The notes beneath the pieces are model-generated. The model was given only the letters and a program-made list of their open reading frames with translations. It was not told the origin of the DNA and searched no databases. Shown here one piece after another: positions 5,624 to 8,135 of a DNA stretch of 8,135 nucleotides (its first letter is position 1; every line of letters starts with the position of its first letter). Origin of the DNA: Candidatus Desantisiibacteriota bacterium. Lineage in GTDB: Bacteria > JACRDZ01. A program made the translations under genes and the position numbers. The stretch lies in the NCBI GenBank assembly GCA_016209155.1, contig JACQWU010000029.1, positions 1-8,135 of the forward strand. The letters are read 5' to 3'.

Positions 5624-7096
5624 ATGCAATGTCAAAATTGGGATAAAATGAAAAAAGATGACATTTTGAAATTGCAGGGGAATCGTTTGCATCATTTCTT
5701 AAATACAATGATCTATCCTTACAGCCCTTATTACCGCGATCTATTTCAAAAAAACAAGATATCACCTGAAAAAATCAAAATGGTTGAGGATTTAAAAAAT
5801 ATTCCTTTTACCACTAAAGTCGATATAGCTCCGACTCTTGAGGATCCTCAAAAATATAAATCTATTATTCTACAGCCCAATGCCGATAATATAAGAAAGT
5901 ATGCGCCGGTTTCTAAAAAAATTGAACTTTTAATAAAAAAAATTATAAAAGGAGAAGATGCAGTTAAGCTTGAATTGACAAAAGAATTTATGCCGATATC
6001 GCTTTTTTTTACTACCGGAAGAACTGCTCTTCCTACAGCTTTTGCATTATCTTTATTTGATACAGGACTTTTGCAAACCATTGGTGAGCGGATTGTTAAG
6101 ATTTTGGATCTTGATTCTTACAATGACAGGGGTTTAAATATGTTCCCTTATGCGCCGCATCTTGCTTTCTGGCAGGTAGTTTTTAGCGGATGGGGTGGGG
6201 GAGTTCTTCTTTTGAGTACAGGAGGAGGAAAAGTTGCAGGGACAGAAGGTAATATAATGGCAATTGAAAAATTTAAACCATCATTACTTATCGGTATCCC
6301 GGGCTATGTCTATCATATACTAAGGCAGGCTGAACAGGAAGGTCATAAATTTAATTTTGTTACTAAAGTTGCTTTAGGCGGTGAAAAAGTTTCTCAGGCA
6401 TTAAAAGAAAAAATACGAAATATTTTAAATAATATGGGAGGGCATAATACGAAAGTGATGTCTGTGCTGGGATTTACAGAAGCCCGAAAATGCTGGACTG
6501 AATGTCCGTCAGATATATCAACCGGATTTCATACGTACCCTGATCTTGAGATATTTGAAATAATTAACCCTGAAACAGGGGAGGTACTGGATGAGGGGAT
6601 GACAGGGGAGCTTGTTTATACTTGTCTTGAAGGACGCGGAAGCTGTGTTATAAGATACAGAACAGGGGATATTATTGAGGGCGGCATCACATACGAAAAG
6701 TGTCCCGGGTGCGGACGAACTTTGCCGAGAATTTCAACAAAACTTTCAAGAGTATCCAATATTAAAGATTTACAGCTTTCAAAGGTCAAAGGCAATCTTG
6801 TAAATTTAAATTTATTTATTCATATTTTAAGCGAAAATCACGATATTGAAGAATGGCAGATCGTACTTAAAAAGAAAAACAATGATCCCTTTGAACTTGA
6901 TGAAGTATTGATATATCTGTCAGTAAAAAAAGGTATAGACATAGAAAATCTGCGCAGAACAGTTAATGATAAATTTATTGATGAAACAGAAGTTCATCCT
7001 AATGAAATTATAATAACAACATTAGATGATATGCTTCACCGTCTCGGTATGGATACAAAGCTGAAGGAAGAGAGGATATTGGATTTACGTAAATGA
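5624..7096 (+). CDS. PaaK-family (phenylacetate-CoA ligase-like) AMP-forming acyl-CoA ligase, atypical
   Basis: A 490-residue adenylate-forming enzyme of the PaaK (COG1541-like) group, expected to activate a carboxylic acid to its acyl-CoA through an acyl-AMP. Visible landmarks are the N-terminal YSPYYRDLF (33-41) and DLKNIPFTTKVDI, an altered phosphate loop FFTTGRTALPTA (128-139), GFTE (283-286), the aryl-binding-like stretch TYPDLEIFEIINPETGE, YRTGD (345-349) and CPGCGR (360-365). The C-terminal KEERILDLR carries Lys481 at the place of the catalytic lysine of PaaK. Cys294, His303, Cys360 and Cys363 could bind zinc. The usual SSGTTGKPT loop and the GRxDD hinge are both changed (SRVSN at 375-379), so substrate or activity may differ from phenylacetate-CoA ligase. 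The start is supported by AAAGGGTGA 4-5 bases upstream. Translational coupling to a thiolase points to acyl-CoA metabolism, not necessarily aromatic. Confidence 0.85.
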   Translation: MQCQNWDKMKKDDILKLQGNRLHHFLNTMIYPYSPYYRDLFQKNKISPEKIKMVEDLKNIPFTTKVDIAPTLEDPQKYKSIILQPNADNIRKYAPVSKKIELLIKKIIKGEDAVKLELTKEFMPISLFFTTGRTALPTAFALSLFDTGLLQTIGERIVKILDLDSYNDRGLNMFPYAPHLAFWQVVFSGWGGGVLLLSTGGGKVAGTEGNIMAIEKFKPSLLIGIPGYVYHILRQAEQEGHKFNFVTKVALGGEKVSQALKEKIRNILNNMGGHNTKVMSVLGFTEARKCWTECPSDISTGFHTYPDLEIFEIINPETGEVLDEGMTGELVYTCLEGRGSCVIRYRTGDIIEGGITYEKCPGCGRTLPRISTKLSRVSNIKDLQLSKVKGNLVNLNLFIHILSENHDIEEWQIVLKKKNNDPFELDEVLIYLSVKKGIDIENLRRTVNDKFIDETEVHPNEIIITTLDDMLHRLGMDTKLKEERILDLRK

Positions 7097-7110
7097 AAGG
7101 GCGTAAAATG
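7093..7110 (+). promoter_or_regulatory. Ligase-thiolase junction: ATGA overlap and ribosome binding site
   Basis: The ligase stop TGA (7094-7096) overlaps an in-frame ATG at 7093. A second in-frame ATG at 7108 has AAAGGG (7096-7101) 6 bases before it and begins MKEIVIAGG, the usual thiolase start, so 7108 is preferred. Either way the two genes are co-translated. Confidence 0.7.
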
Positions 7111-8135
7111 AAAGAGATAGTAATTGCGGGAGGCATAAGATCTCCATTTGCAAAATCAGGTACATATTTAAACAATATCTCTGCCTATAATCTTTGCGCT
7201 GTGGTTTTAAAAGAGCTTCTTTATATAACGGGTATTTCCCCGAATGTAATTGATGAGGTCATTATCGGAAATGTTGCCAATCCGCCTGAAGCTATGAATA
7301 TTGCAAGGGTTATAGCTCTTCTTGCGGGATTACCGTATGATATTCCGGCATTTACTGTGCATCGTAATTGTTCTTCAGGAATGCAGGCAATAACAACAGC
7401 TTATGAAAAAATTATGGCAGGGACTGCCGAATTCATTCTTGCCGGCGGGACAGAATCAATGAGTAATATCCCTTTCTATTTTACAAATGAATTGAAGGAA
7501 AAATTTTCAGGCATTTTACGTGCTAAAACTATGATGGAAAAATTCAAGAAAATAATCAGTATCAAACCTCACGATGTTTTACCTGTTATTGGTGTTTTAA
7601 AAGGGCTTACGGATCCCGTTAGTACGCTTAATATGGGACAGACAGCGGAAGTGCTTGCAAAGGAATTTAAGATTCCCAGGAAAGAGCAGGATGAATTTGC
7701 TTTTCTAAGCCATAGAAGAGCGCTTGCATCAATTAAATCGGGAAGATTACAGGAAGAAATAATGCCGATTTATATTCCGCCGGATTACAAACAATTTCTT
7801 GATAAAGATTCCTGTCCGCGCGAGGATACTAATATGGAATCGCTCGGCAAACTTAATCCTGTATTTGATAAAGTAAACGGGACTGTTACAGTAGGTAACT
7901 CCTGTCCTATAACCGATGGCGCCTGCATGCTTGTGGTCACTACCTATGAAAAAGCGCAAAGTATGGGTTTGCCGATAATGGGAATACTTAAAGCATATGC
8001 ATATGCAGGACTTGATCCTAAAAGAATGGGGCTTGGACCTGTATTTGCCATGCATAAATTATTTAAAAAAGAAAAAATGACTTTAAAAGATATTCAATTA
8101 ATTGAGATAAATGAAGCTTTTGCAGCTCAAGTGAT
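7108..8135 (+). CDS. Thiolase (acetyl-CoA acyltransferase, FadI-like), 3' partial
   Basis: The first 342 codons of a thiolase, which either cleaves 3-ketoacyl-CoA with CoA to release acetyl-CoA or condenses two acyl-CoA molecules. The N-terminal MKEIVIAGGIRSPFAKSG is typical. The acyl-carrying nucleophile is Cys88 in RNCSSGMQA, followed by LAGGTESMSN, the segment GLTDPVSTLNMGQTAE that recalls the FadI/FadA2-like branch, GNSCPITDGA (where Ser is more usual than the Cys) and NEAFAAQ at the right edge. The catalytic His (GHP) and second Cys expected about 30-70 residues further on lie beyond the window, so completeness cannot be judged. It is translationally coupled to the PaaK-like ligase upstream. 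Direction (degradation or synthesis) and chain length cannot be told from sequence. Acetoacetyl-CoA thiolase is an alternative, less favoured given the FadI-like middle segment. Confidence 0.92.
   Translation, partial: MKEIVIAGGIRSPFAKSGTYLNNISAYNLCAVVLKELLYITGISPNVIDEVIIGNVANPPEAMNIARVIALLAGLPYDIPAFTVHRNCSSGMQAITTAYEKIMAGTAEFILAGGTESMSNIPFYFTNELKEKFSGILRAKTMMEKFKKIISIKPHDVLPVIGVLKGLTDPVSTLNMGQTAEVLAKEFKIPRKEQDEFAFLSHRRALASIKSGRLQEEIMPIYIPPDYKQFLDKDSCPREDTNMESLGKLNPVFDKVNGTVTVGNSCPITDGACMLVVTTYEKAQSMGLPIMGILKAYAYAGLDPKRMGLGPVFAMHKLFKKEKMTLKDIQLIEINEAFAAQV

Noticed and set aside
7747-8055. Minus-strand open frame of about 100 codons
   Set aside because: It is antisense to the thiolase, whose conserved motifs continue through this stretch; it is a shadow frame.

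Overview
The window is AT-rich and reads as an anaerobic bacterium using the Wood-Ljungdahl (reductive acetyl-CoA) pathway. It carries a bacterial-type acetyl-CoA synthase (AcsB) and its partner carbon monoxide dehydrogenase (AcsA). Two signal-peptide proteins, one resembling the LA_2272-type surface repeat family known from Leptospira and other Gram-negatives, suggest an outer membrane. The phylum cannot be fixed from this sequence; Desulfobacterota, Spirochaetota and Omnitrophota-like lineages all remain possible.

Layout: (1) Positions 1-1686, + strand, hold the last ~560 codons of acsB, already open at the left edge. The reading frame is intact except for one in-frame TAA at 1090-1092, which replaces a conserved glutamate inside the A-cluster cysteine motif. 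(2) After a 125-base spacer with a hairpin, acsA follows at 1812-3704 with every metal-cluster ligand present, then a strong intrinsic terminator (3725-3755) closes the operon. (3) Positions 3872-5422 hold two minus-strand genes: a small exported protein made of eight ~15-residue repeats, and an exported MORN/YwqK-like repeat protein. The first has its own near-consensus promoter; the second has a weaker candidate. (4) From 5624 a new + strand operon begins: an atypical PaaK-family acyl-CoA ligase whose stop codon overlaps or abuts the start of a FadI-like thiolase, which runs off the right edge.

Functionally, CODH reduces CO2 to CO and passes it to the A-cluster of ACS, which joins it to a methyl group and CoA to make acetyl-CoA. 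The ligase/thiolase pair activates an acid to its CoA ester and cleaves or condenses 3-ketoacyl-CoA, so it also works around acetyl-CoA, but the sequence does not show a direct link between the two operons.

The points most worth attention are the nonsense codon in acsB and four short palindromes in the intergenic regions, headed by GTAG or ATAG, that resemble REP elements. No mobile element, CRISPR array, tRNA or rRNA was seen, and nothing here convincingly amounts to an undescribed multi-gene system.
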